Part shown: piece after piece, positions 17,836 through 26,715 of the stretch
How positions within the stretch are numbered: the first letter of the stretch is position 1
Layout: every line of letters starts with the position of its first letter
NCBI GenBank assembly: GCA_029247405.1
Contig: JAQWLH010000026.1
Coordinates: forward strand, 20,163 to 84,162
Direction of reading: 5' to 3'
Origin: Mariniblastus sp.
Lineage (GTDB): Bacteria > Planctomycetota > Planctomycetia > Pirellulales > Pirellulaceae
DNA: 64,000 nucleotides
Notes under the pieces: model-generated
Databases searched by the model: none
What the model was told of the DNA's origin: nothing
The model's input: the letters and a program-made list of their open reading frames with translations, nothing else
Position numbers and translations under genes: made by a program

Positions 17836-18705
17836 CTACAACGATATATTTCGCTTAACTTGCGTGTAAGGAGGAGGCGGAGATGGGGTGGGTTTCGAGA
17901 GCGATTTGTTATCGAATTCGAACAAGTGATCGACAAGCATCTGAGTATCGGTTTGCGATTTCTCCAGCCAAACCGAACGAACTGATTTGGGTAAGCCGTA
18001 AGAGTCAAAGCGATCCGCGGGAAAACAGCTCAAAATTCCGGCGGCGATCTCCCGATTGATCTCTGGGTTGGCCGAGTAGTCAATTTTGTCTCGGAGCATG
18101 TCGGCCGCAAAAGATAACATGAGAACTTTTTGACGAGTCACGAATTCTTGGCCGGCCGTTTCCTGATTTTCATTGATAAAATCCCTCACACGATTTCGAT
18201 CAAAAGCAAACAAAGCTGCCTGCTCGCTACTGGGAAGTTGCCCTAGGAATAAATCCGTCCACCGTTCCATTCGCCTTCGGCTCGAATTAAGCTGGTCAAA
18301 CATCTTCTCATTCGTTGATCGACCATGAAGCATAACTCGGATAGCGCGGTTTTTAGCTTCGATATGGCTAATATGAACTGAGTGAGCCAATCCATGCATT
18401 TCATCACTGTTGTGATACCAATCATGAGTTGTCACGGTCGCCGCCCAGACTCTCGTCAGCATCTCGGAAAACAGAATTTCTTGTATCAGGATTGCCATCG
18501 CCGGCCATGGATCATGATTCTTGATGGGTGAGTTAAAATCTTGCTCAAACATTTTGAGAGCTGTAATCCAGCGATTGATTCGAATCTTCGACGCTGTCCA
18601 ATAGTTGGTGGCAACCATCATCGGTTGTTCGTTTTCTCCGTAGATTAGTGTGCCAGCATTGATGGCAACCCAACTACCGAGTTCTGCGAGTTGATTGGCG
18701 TGCAT
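17836..18705 (-). CDS. Conserved hypothetical protein
   Basis: A 289-residue, mostly helical soluble protein with no signal peptide and no motif I can tie to a known family. The N-terminus reads as compact helices (MHANQLAELGSWVAINAGTL). Residues 90-130 contain several His (HDWYHNSDEMHGLAHSVHIS, then HIEAKNR), which might bind a metal. The C-terminus is Pro-rich (KPTPSPPPPYTQ). It is convergent with the ExbB operon and divergent from the deoxyhypusine-synthase-like gene. A real gene is likely from its length and codon use. Confidence 0.7.
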   Translation of the reverse strand: MHANQLAELGSWVAINAGTLIYGENEQPMMVATNYWTASKIRINRWITALKMFEQDFNSPIKNHDPWPAMAILIQEILFSEMLTRVWAATVTTHDWYHNSDEMHGLAHSVHISHIEAKNRAIRVMLHGRSTNEKMFDQLNSSRRRMERWTDLFLGQLPSSEQAALFAFDRNRVRDFINENQETAGQEFVTRQKVLMLSFAADMLRDKIDYSANPEINREIAAGILSCFPADRFDSYGLPKSVRSVWLEKSQTDTQMLVDHLFEFDNKSLSKPTPSPPPPYTQVKRNISL

Positions 18706-18899
18706 GTCGTATCCGAAATTTAAGTTGATTTATAGGTCGGCAAGCATTTCAAAAAATGGCCCGAGCAAGCGAAAACAAGTGCCGATCGACAAACATCGAA
18801 CGATGCTCACCAGCCCTGTTTCGTCGAACCCCTGAGGTGCTCGTGATCTATGAATAGGCAAACACGATGCCATCAGCCTCTGAGGTTCCAAGTTGTTGA

Positions 18900-18913
18900 A
18901 AAACCCGGGTTTT
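18900..18913. promoter_or_regulatory. Perfect 14-bp palindrome, candidate operator
   Basis: AAAACCCGGGTTTT is a perfect palindrome about 90 bp before the deoxyhypusine-synthase-like start. It lies 17 bp ahead of a TATACA element at 18931, so it overlaps the place of a -35 box. A second inverted repeat, GTTGC-ATTTTG-GCAAC, follows at 18938-18953. A repressor site is plausible, but nothing identifies the regulator. Confidence 0.35.
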
Positions 18914-19001
18914 AGTAAAATTCGGCGAAATATACATGTTGCATTTTGGCAACGTGTAGGTTCGCCACACCTTCATGTTCCTTTTTTGCAACAATTTATC
19001 A

Positions 19002-19973
19002 ATGACTGATTCACCCATTTCCGACTTTCTGGAAACGCAATTTTTGCATTTCAACGCGAGAGAAACTCTCGACGCAGCCAAAAGCTACAGAAAACACTTG
19101 TCCGATGGCGGCAAGATGCTGATCAGCCTTGGTGGGGCAATGAGCACCGGCGAACTTGGAATTTCTTTAGCAAGAATGATTCGCGAAGACAAAGTCCACG
19201 CTATTTCGTGTACCGGGGCGAATCTTGAAGAAGACGTCTTTAACCTAGTCGCGCACGACGATTACCGCATCGTTCCCAACTATCGTGACTTATCGCCCGA
19301 AGCAGAAACCGAATTGCTAAATCAGGGCTTGAACCGAGTGACCGACACCTGCATTCCCGAATCGGTGATGCGGCATATCGAAGACAACTTTATGAATGTT
19401 TGCGCTAAACTTGCAGACGCAGGCGATTCTTTGTTTCCGTTTGAAATATTCTACAAACTCTTTGAAACGAAAGTACTCGAACCGCATTTTCAAATCCCCC
19501 GCGAGCACTCGTGGTTACTGGCGGCTTACGAAAAAGGAATTCCTGTCTACTCACCCGGATGGGAAGACTCAACACTCGGCAATATTTTTGCGGCTCGCGT
19601 CATGGAGCAACGAATCAGTTCCCACCATGCGATTCGCACTGGCACCGAGCAAATGGAGCATCTAGTCAATTGGTACTTAAAAAGCGAAGCCAATTCATCG
19701 ATTGGATTTTTCCAAATTGCGGGGGGCATCGCAGGAGACTTCGCAATTTGCGCTGTCCCCACGATCATTCAGGACCTACAAAAAAACATCGGGCTCTGGG
19801 GCTACTTCGCCCAAATCTCGGATTCCACGACCTCGTATGGTTCTTATTCCGGTGCAGTACCCAATGAGAAAATCACTTGGTGTAAGCTAGAGGCCAGCAC
19901 ACCAAAATTCATGATTAATTCTGATGCTTCAATCGTGGCCCCATTAATTTTTGCTTATGTCCTTGGAGACTAG
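19002..19973 (+). CDS. Deoxyhypusine-synthase-like protein
   Basis: A 323-residue member of the deoxyhypusine synthase fold, the NAD-dependent family that transfers aminobutyl groups from polyamines. Diagnostic segments are GGAMSTGELGISLARMI (44-60), SCTGANLEEDVFNLVAHDDY (69-88), YSPGWEDSTLGN and INSDASIVAPLIFAYV at the end. In eukaryotic enzymes the catalytic Lys lies in GGGVAK; here the aligned text is AGGIAGDF, so the Lys is replaced by Gly245. Bacterial members may make homospermidine or related polyamines rather than modify a protein. The start at 19002 is chosen over an upstream ATG at 18975 because it fits family N-termini; neither has a good ribosome binding site. Confidence 0.85.
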   Translation: MTDSPISDFLETQFLHFNARETLDAAKSYRKHLSDGGKMLISLGGAMSTGELGISLARMIREDKVHAISCTGANLEEDVFNLVAHDDYRIVPNYRDLSPEAETELLNQGLNRVTDTCIPESVMRHIEDNFMNVCAKLADAGDSLFPFEIFYKLFETKVLEPHFQIPREHSWLLAAYEKGIPVYSPGWEDSTLGNIFAARVMEQRISSHHAIRTGTEQMEHLVNWYLKSEANSSIGFFQIAGGIAGDFAICAVPTIIQDLQKNIGLWGYFAQISDSTTSYGSYSGAVPNEKITWCKLEASTPKFMINSDASIVAPLIFAYVLGD

Positions 19974-20249
19974 GACTCGCAAGCCTTGTGGAGCATTCCT
20001 CTGTGAATCAGCCCTTATCGTTTTGAAGAGACCACCTTCACAAGACACCAGTTTGTTACGAATTATCTTCAAGCCAATGTGAACTCATTGCCCTCACCAC
20101 TTCATTGACCAATCGTCAACTATTTCTCCCGCAGGCAAATGATCGAAGATGAACACGACGGAATCAGTTGTCAAAACCTGAGCCACTCGTCGACAACGTG
20201 TACACAAATCGGAATAGTTCTCGCGGTCGTCAGCAGACAGTTGCGAGCG

Positions 20250-23200
20250 CTACAGCAGATCATCCAACGTTCTCCAGTCAATGTCTTTACGTGTCTGGAT
20301 TCGTTTGACCAATTCAATGGCATCTGGACGAGTTTCGAGCAAACGGAAGGCAACATTGGCAAATGAAACGTCCTCAGCTTCGAAACACAACACAAAGTTG
20401 CCTGATGTTCCACTGATGGGACAGCCTTGAATATTGAATTGTTTTTCGAGCAAATCGGGGATGATCGAATCACTCGATAATGCAGGTAGTCCAACCATCA
20501 ATCGAGAGTTCCCACCGCAGGTACTTAATCTTGGCCGAGCTTCGCTAATTTTCTGGTTGATCCATTTGACGAGTCGTTCCGGTCCCACGTTGTTTTTGAC
20601 AATGATGTTTTCCAATGAGACTTTCTTGAAAGCATCGCTGAGAACTTTTTGAATCGAATGACGAATTTCTTTCGCCAGTGGCTCATTCCAGATCGTTGGT
20701 TCTCGAAGCATCGTCAAAAACCCACCACGTTCCTTAGCAATCGATTCAAATACTTGAACCTCGCTTTTCGCAATGTGATCCACCAAATTCTCGGCGATAC
20801 TTTCGCGCAGCAACGCTTCAAACTCAGGAAGTTCGTTGGTCCCTTCGATTTCGTCCGCTGCATCAAACTCTCGACTAACGACATTAATTTGGCTCTCGAA
20901 ACGCTTAATAAGATCACCGACATTCCCCAGTGATTTATTGATTTCGCGATAATAGACTCTCGCAAAACGCAGGCTAAATTCACTCACTCGCATTTGGCAA
21001 TATTCGTCAACTAGAGCAATGGGAATCTCACGTGCTGCGTCCGAATCCTGACCGGCCGCGCTCATTGCACGAATTTGCTGATTTAATTTTTCAACTAACT
21101 GACTGGTTTTCCAGCCCAATTGTTGGGTCAAAGATGCGATCTGCCTTAGTCCCTGGTCAGCAGCAAGTTTCGCGTCACGAAGTTTCAACTCACTTCCATC
21201 GATCAATTCCTGAATCACCTGTGACAATCGCCCCCCGGTCACAATTCCATGTTCGGAGATCATTTCCTCCATCAACAAACAGACTTCCGGATCGCTGTGC
21301 CCAGCGTCCCGCCTGAACGGGGGGCAACCCAAAGCTCCATCAAGATAGGCCACTAAATTCAACACACCGGAGGCTGAGATTCCACGGGCCCCCGCAACAA
21401 TCGGTTCGAAGGTGCCATCGAGTGCGCGCAACGACCAGTTGTCAATCGACTCGATGACTTTGTCCTGCGTTAAACCAAGATGAGCAAAACAATTCCCAGT
21501 AAACGATTGGAAATTTAATTTTTCGCTGGAATCACGCTGAGTCCATCGGCGCAGCAATCCTTGGCCTACCTGATTGATTAAGGCCGGATCGGCCGTCTGA
21601 TTGCTGAGGCTTACGCCAAATGTGCGGAGAGCAAGATGTTCAAACTCTGACTCCAAATCGCGACACTTATCAAAAAACTCTGAACATTTTGAAGTCGTTG
21701 AGAGGTAGAGATACTCAGAAATCCCAGCTAATTTGTCGTCAAAGTCTGATTGACTTTGGTCGTCGCCCAGATCGTTAAAATAAGTGAAATCAAAGGGTGG
21801 CTCGTCATCAAACTCGGGAAGTCCGATGGTGTTGTCACCGGGAAAACCACACTCAACAAAGTGCCGCATCTCTGTGAAGAAAGCGAGGGCATTAGCCGCT
21901 GACAGCCCCCGATCTCGCTCGTGTTGGCTGGTCGAATGCATTAATATTCCGATGACATCGTCGGTCTCCATTCCATTTTCATGCATCAACAGTTTCACTG
22001 TGTAGGCCAGATCAATTGCCATTCCACTTCCGACTCCTCCACTGATGGAAGTCAATACAAAAACGCGTGGCTGCAACTTGCCCGGACTTAGGTCAAACAG
22101 ATCGGCGGTCTTCGCAAGATTCTCTTCCTTGACGATCTGAGTAAGCCCTGACTGAAGCCGTTCACAGATGGATTCGAAGTGATCTGCAAATGCCAAACGA
22201 CCCAGTGGACGTAGGCCTTCTGTTTGAAGTGATCTGGGAACATTATAAATCCACCGTCGACTGAGCCAGTTCAGGTAAGATGCGGATTGAACACGATAAC
22301 CTTCGGCTTTTCGAAGTGGTGTTTCCAGAAGTTCATCCGAGAGCAGAGATCCCTCTGAGTGATTCATCCGCAGCCGAGCCATCGCCTGCCGATCCGCATC
22401 GACGCAGAGCATTTTGATCGCTGGAGCGTTTTCCATAGGCCCGTGACGCAATGTCCACTGGCTCTTAAGCTTTTCAACGACTCGATTGGCAGTTGAGCCG
22501 ATACCGATAATTAAAGTGGGGCGCAGACTGTCCCGACTCCCTTCACACTTAGGCGGGGCGAGGGTTTTAAGTTTGGAAGCCTGAAACGGCAAACCATCAC
22601 CTGAGATAATCGCAGTGACCTCACGCTGTTCAGTAAAATCGATAGTGTTTATATCGGATCCTGTGTTGGTACGCATGATCGTTGAGCGTCGAATGGCCTT
22701 TCGGGCCGAACGCTTTTTATTCCCCAGTTCTTTTGCCATGTCTCGGCACGATTTGTATCGAGCAGCCGGGTCTTTTGACAAAGCTTTGGCAATGATCGGT
22801 TGGTCACTTTTAGGGAGCGGTCTCAGATTCGGTTTCCCATGCATATGCTGAGCCGTCAATTGTGCTGGTGTCGAACCCGGAAATGGTCGAACACCGGTCA
22901 GCATTTCCTGGTAGACAATGGCTAGAGAATACTGATCGCTGTTCATGCCGGGGCGACCATCGAACAATTCAGGGGCGGCGTAAGCCGGAGTCATACCTGA
23001 CATCAATGATTGCGAAGCATTCTGCAAGTCTTTGATCAAACCAAAATCTGCGACTTTGACATGACCGCTTACCATCAGCAGGTTTTCTGGTTTAACATCG
23101 AGATGTTGAAGCTTGTGTTGATCGCTCATGTAGTCGAGTGCATCTGCTGCAGAGCGAATGTATCGCACCAATTCATCACGAGGAACTCCCACTTCGCCGG

Positions 23201-23516
23201 TGGCCGCATATTCATTGAAGAGATTAGCTAAGCTGTTATCAGCCAATTCAGTTACTACAACCAACTGGCCTTCATGGATTTCGATTCGCTCAAGCGAAAG
23301 CAGGAATGGATGCCGAAGTCCCTTGACTCGGTCAAGCGCCTTCAATTCTGTCTGCGCCCGCTTTTCGTCATGAAAACCGTAAACAATCTTGACGGCCTTC
23401 ATGAGCCCCCCCGGCGCAACGGCAGACCAGACCTCGCCAAACCCACCAGAACCGATACGTTCTTTGAGGGTATAACCGAGAATATTTCTTTCCGCTTCGA
23501 GGGGGTTTGATAACAA
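20250..23516 (-). CDS. Ser/Thr protein kinase fused to tubulin-like domain
   Basis: A 1088-residue two-part protein. Residues about 14-270 are a Hanks-type kinase: G-loop IGSGGFGEVW (21-30), AVKIV with Lys43, catalytic loop HLDVKPENLL (Asp140; a non-RD form), ADFGLI (Asp157) and AYAAPELF. After a basic, Thr/Ser-rich linker (270-330), residues about 334-1080 match the Tubulin_2 type of tubulin/FtsZ-like domain: a Rossmann strand TLIIGIGSTANRVVEKL and the nucleotide-phosphate loop SISGGVGSG (490-498). There are no transmembrane helices, so it is cytoplasmic. Start is TTG at 23516 with AAGG ahead. An AAA+ gene lies upstream on the same strand and an FHA-EAL gene diverges beyond it. The substrate and polymer formation are unknown. 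Confidence 0.88.
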   Translation of the reverse strand: MLSNPLEAERNILGYTLKERIGSGGFGEVWSAVAPGGLMKAVKIVYGFHDEKRAQTELKALDRVKGLRHPFLLSLERIEIHEGQLVVVTELADNSLANLFNEYAATGEVGVPRDELVRYIRSAADALDYMSDQHKLQHLDVKPENLLMVSGHVKVADFGLIKDLQNASQSLMSGMTPAYAAPELFDGRPGMNSDQYSLAIVYQEMLTGVRPFPGSTPAQLTAQHMHGKPNLRPLPKSDQPIIAKALSKDPAARYKSCRDMAKELGNKKRSARKAIRRSTIMRTNTGSDINTIDFTEQREVTAIISGDGLPFQASKLKTLAPPKCEGSRDSLRPTLIIGIGSTANRVVEKLKSQWTLRHGPMENAPAIKMLCVDADRQAMARLRMNHSEGSLLSDELLETPLRKAEGYRVQSASYLNWLSRRWIYNVPRSLQTEGLRPLGRLAFADHFESICERLQSGLTQIVKEENLAKTADLFDLSPGKLQPRVFVLTSISGGVGSGMAIDLAYTVKLLMHENGMETDDVIGILMHSTSQHERDRGLSAANALAFFTEMRHFVECGFPGDNTIGLPEFDDEPPFDFTYFNDLGDDQSQSDFDDKLAGISEYLYLSTTSKCSEFFDKCRDLESEFEHLALRTFGVSLSNQTADPALINQVGQGLLRRWTQRDSSEKLNFQSFTGNCFAHLGLTQDKVIESIDNWSLRALDGTFEPIVAGARGISASGVLNLVAYLDGALGCPPFRRDAGHSDPEVCLLMEEMISEHGIVTGGRLSQVIQELIDGSELKLRDAKLAADQGLRQIASLTQQLGWKTSQLVEKLNQQIRAMSAAGQDSDAAREIPIALVDEYCQMRVSEFSLRFARVYYREINKSLGNVGDLIKRFESQINVVSREFDAADEIEGTNELPEFEALLRESIAENLVDHIAKSEVQVFESIAKERGGFLTMLREPTIWNEPLAKEIRHSIQKVLSDAFKKVSLENIIVKNNVGPERLVKWINQKISEARPRLSTCGGNSRLMVGLPALSSDSIIPDLLEKQFNIQGCPISGTSGNFVLCFEAEDVSFANVAFRLLETRPDAIELVKRIQTRKDIDWRTLDDLL

Positions 23517-23634
23517 TTTGATGCCTTTTCTTGCCTAACAGATCTTCATTTCCAGTGCTTAGCCAGGAAAATCCGCTGAAATTTAGCTTTCAGATAGCCG
23601 GACGAGAAGATTTGTGGCGAATTGGAGAGATTTC

Positions 23635-23656
23635 AACGGGCAGGGAATCGCCCGTT
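23635..23656. repeat. Intergenic hairpin between AAA+ and kinase-tubulin genes
   Basis: A perfect 7-bp stem, AACGGGC and GCCCGTT, with an 8-base loop, lies in the 236-bp spacer between the two minus-strand genes. It is not followed by a T-run on the minus strand, so it is not a standard terminator. It could tune expression of the downstream kinase gene or stabilise an mRNA end. Confidence 0.4.
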
Positions 23657-23752
23657 AGCCCGCAAAGTCAGAAAAAGCGAAGGTATCTGTCCCAATCGTC
23701 CCGTATGCTGCCGACGCACACAAACAACCGAATCACCTTCCAATTTTGATGG

Positions 23753-25090
23753 TTACTTGGAGCCAACATCGTTGAGAACGACGGTAAAGTAACTTTCGAC
23801 GACTCGATCGAAATATTCGGGGCGAAGTTCGACCAGGAGTTCATTGTACTCACAGAAACTTCGAATTTGACTGAGCAAGTCTCGCGGATGACATCGCCGA
23901 AGACGGCGGCCACAATTTAAGAAATGGTTGTTTAACAGATAATCGACAATCTCCGGCCGATATTCACAACCAAATTTCTCGCAGTAGATCTGAAACAGAA
24001 CGTGAAATTCTTTGGGACTAGGATCCGCAATCTCGATCTTGTAGGGGATCCTTCTTAAAAATGCTTCATCGACCAAATCGGACGGTTCAAGGTTGGTTGA
24101 AAAAATAATCAACTGCTCAAACGGAACCTGAATCTTTTTTCCGGACGCAAGGGTGAGAAAATCAACTCGATTTTCCAAAGGAACAATCCAACGATTCAAC
24201 AACTCCTGCGGCTCAATACGCTGACGGCCAAAATCATCAACCAGCAGACAGCCGCAGTTACTTTTCATTTGTAATGATGCTTCACCAACGTTTGAAATTG
24301 GGTCTTGCCAAATTTCAAGAGCGTCCATCGTCAGCTCACCACCAACAATTACAGTTGGCCGTCGAATCTTTACCCAGCGTTTATCATAAGCCGCCTCATG
24401 AATCAAACTGTCAGAATCATCTTGCGTCTGATGATGGTAGGCTGCATCAAAAAACTTGATAATCTGTCCATCTTCGAAAATCGCATGGGGTACCCAAATC
24501 TCTTGCCCAAAACACTTGGTGATTCGCTGAGCAAGTGTCGTTTTACCGTTTCCCGGTTTACCATAAAGAAACAAGCCAGCCCCAGAGTTAATTGCCGGAC
24601 CCAAGCTTTCAAAAAGTGACTCGTTGATCGAGATATCTCGAAATGCATTTCGGAGCTGGTCTCTCTTGGGGGATTCGGCTCGAATCGTTTGAGCTTCAGC
24701 ACTGAGCACATAATCCATCAGCGGCACTGGTGCTGGACCGACATAGGAACAGGTTTGTCGAGCGAGCGAGGCACGCTCACCTCCGTGCTCGGTTAGTGCA
24801 TAGTTGTAATCGTTAAGCGGTGCTGCACCGCTGTGCATGATCAATTGCCGAGAACGCAGTTTTTGATAGAGCTCTTCGAGCGCCTTAAACGGAATACACA
24901 AATCGTTGGCGAGCTGACGACCACTGGTCGCGCCAACTGCAGCAAGCCGTTTAATGATCAACGACTCGACCAGATTGTTGGGGATTCCCGTTTCGTGCAG
25001 CGTCGCTGGCTCGGACGGACGAAATGACTCGTCAGCCATGATCGTCGCCAAGAGGCTACTGGAAAAACTAGGTGGGGTGGTGATGGACAT
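23753..25090 (-). CDS. AAA+ ATPase with N-terminal winged-helix region
   Basis: A 445-residue protein. Residues about 35-105 look like a winged helix (LVESLIIKRLAAVGATSGRQ, LYQKLRSRQLI). The AAA+ module follows: Walker A GKPGNGKTT (177-185), Walker B CLLVDDFGR with Asp286 and Asp287, sensor-1 strand LIIFSTNLEPSDL, and an arginine-finger-like EAFLRRIPYKIEI. The C-terminal helices (GRRLRRCHPRDLLSQIRSF) complete the lid. This planctomycete ATPase type often neighbours signalling genes. It lies on the same strand, 236 bp before the kinase-tubulin gene, and diverges from the FHA-EAL gene. Remodelling of a protein partner is likely; the partner is not known. Confidence 0.85.
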   Translation of the reverse strand: MSITTPPSFSSSLLATIMADESFRPSEPATLHETGIPNNLVESLIIKRLAAVGATSGRQLANDLCIPFKALEELYQKLRSRQLIMHSGAAPLNDYNYALTEHGGERASLARQTCSYVGPAPVPLMDYVLSAEAQTIRAESPKRDQLRNAFRDISINESLFESLGPAINSGAGLFLYGKPGNGKTTLAQRITKCFGQEIWVPHAIFEDGQIIKFFDAAYHHQTQDDSDSLIHEAAYDKRWVKIRRPTVIVGGELTMDALEIWQDPISNVGEASLQMKSNCGCLLVDDFGRQRIEPQELLNRWIVPLENRVDFLTLASGKKIQVPFEQLIIFSTNLEPSDLVDEAFLRRIPYKIEIADPSPKEFHVLFQIYCEKFGCEYRPEIVDYLLNNHFLNCGRRLRRCHPRDLLSQIRSFCEYNELLVELRPEYFDRVVESYFTVVLNDVGSK

Positions 25091-25389
25091 CGTGAAGCTT
25101 TGTTATTTCAAAGTTGATTTCCGAAGCTTATTTATCTTAATCGGCTTGTTTTCACCTCCCAATCCAATTTTGACCGTCATTCAGTAATTGATTCACCCCA
25201 CTTGCTTGAACAATCCAAAGAGTCTGTTCAAACCAAATGATCGTTACAAAGAGTTTGGTTAAATTTTGGATTTACCTGCCGTCAGTCTTATTGGAAAGCT
25301 ACAAATCCCCAGCGAGTAACTTCGCTTATCTCCCGAGATGGAAAACCACGGCTAACTCTTGTCAATAGTTATTGCAACTAATCCAAATA

Positions 25390-26544
25390 ATGAGTGACAC
25401 AACTCCACCACCGATTTCTGCATTGAACTCAACCAGCAATCAGTGGTACTTAACCGGTCAGATTGATGAAAATCAAACAAATCGAGAATTTCCGGTACAT
25501 AATTTTCCGTTCACGATCGGTCGAAGAAGCAACTCATCACTCCCCTTACCAGCTGCTTGCATCTCGAAAGATCATGCTGTCATCGAGATGACAATCGATG
25601 GCTTAGTCTTGAGGGAACGGGGCAGTACAAACGGTACATTCGTCAATGGCGTCAAAGTGACCCGGGACGTGGTCATTCAAGAAAATGACCTCATCCACTT
25701 CGCCGCACTCGTTTTCCGCGTCGGCATGAAACGAGAGTTTCAGGAGATCCAGCATCACACCATCCAAGAAGACGTCTGCGATCGGGCGTTGGCGATGATT
25801 CAATTTGAGCGATTAATTTCCGATGGCGGTTTGTACCCACACTTTCAGCCATTGGTCAATTTGGACGACCAATCGCGAATTGGTTACGAGGTCTTGGGGC
25901 GGAGCCGATTATTTGGCCTTCAAACTCCGTGCGAGATGTTCAATGCTGCTTCCCAACTTGGGATGGAAGCCCAATTGAGTGAAGCGTTTCGTCATCGGGG
26001 CATCGAAATCGGGACAGCGTTTGGAAGCCAAGCCAACCTTTTTGTTAATACTCATCCCAAAGAGCTCAACCGGCCTGAGTTCTACAGCTCCCTCCGTGCC
26101 GTGCGAGAGGCAGCTCCTGATCAGGCGATCACCCTTGAAATTCACGAGGGGGCCTCGACGAACATGACGATGATGCGAGAACTTCGTGCCGTGCTGGACG
26201 ACCTCGACATGCAACTTGCGTTTGACGATTTTGGAGTGGGGCGAGCCCGCTTGGTCGAACTAGGCGAGGTCCGACCGGACTTTCTGAAGTTTGACATGAA
26301 ACTCACCAAAAATATCGAGCACGCACCAGCCAAACGGCAGGAGTTGGTGGCTCTGTTCGCCAATCTGGTGAACAATTTAGGCATCAAAACGTTGGCGGAA
26401 GGCGTTGAAACACGAGAATGTCACGAGATTTTGGTTCAAATGGGATTTCAGCTGGGCCAGGGGTTCTATTACGGCCGTCCGAGTCCGATTTCGAAATATA
26501 CCGTCGATGAATTGAACGGATCAGCTCAACAAAACCCGAATTGA
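25390..26544 (+). CDS. FHA-EAL domain protein, probable c-di-GMP phosphodiesterase
   Basis: A 384-residue protein from ATG 25390; an in-frame TTG at 25372 is a weaker start. Residues about 40-112 are a forkhead-associated domain, with FTIGRRSNSS and ISKDHAVIE and GSTNGTFVNG, which bind phosphothreonine. Residues about 135-375 are an EAL domain that hydrolyses cyclic di-GMP. Its key residues are kept: Glu167 (as EVL in place of EAL), Asn220, Glu250, Asp279 and Asp280 in FDDFGVG, Lys300, Glu337 in AEGVE and Gln357 in QGFYYGRP. It is cytoplasmic, as there is no transmembrane segment. It is divergent from the AAA+/kinase-tubulin genes, so pThr from that kinase is a candidate ligand. Confidence 0.9.
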   Translation: MSDTTPPPISALNSTSNQWYLTGQIDENQTNREFPVHNFPFTIGRRSNSSLPLPAACISKDHAVIEMTIDGLVLRERGSTNGTFVNGVKVTRDVVIQENDLIHFAALVFRVGMKREFQEIQHHTIQEDVCDRALAMIQFERLISDGGLYPHFQPLVNLDDQSRIGYEVLGRSRLFGLQTPCEMFNAASQLGMEAQLSEAFRHRGIEIGTAFGSQANLFVNTHPKELNRPEFYSSLRAVREAAPDQAITLEIHEGASTNMTMMRELRAVLDDLDMQLAFDDFGVGRARLVELGEVRPDFLKFDMKLTKNIEHAPAKRQELVALFANLVNNLGIKTLAEGVETRECHEILVQMGFQLGQGFYYGRPSPISKYTVDELNGSAQQNPN

Positions 26545-26641
26545 CGCCACAATTGGAAGGCTTATCCCTTGCCAATTTGGGTCCCAGCAGGGGCCAGGGG
26601 ACTTGAAACACAAAACCATCCTCTATTTTGCCGAATATGCC

Positions 26642-26670
26642 TTACCGTTGCCGGTAACTTTTGTTATATT
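26642..26670 (+). promoter_or_regulatory. Possible promoter of the bL33 gene
   Basis: TTACCG at 26642-26647 and TATATT at 26665-26670 are separated by 17 bp, a workable sigma-70 arrangement, though the -35 box is weak. It lies 45 bp before the bL33 start. This is a reading by eye only. Confidence 0.3.
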
Positions 26671-26715
26671 CCTCGATTCGAAAACGAACCAAAATAGGGC
26701 CCTTGAGGTTTCCCG

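Noticed and set aside
17418..18008. 196-residue open frame on the minus strand
   Set aside because: It runs antisense through the ExbB gene and out of frame through the end of the next gene; composition is not protein-like.
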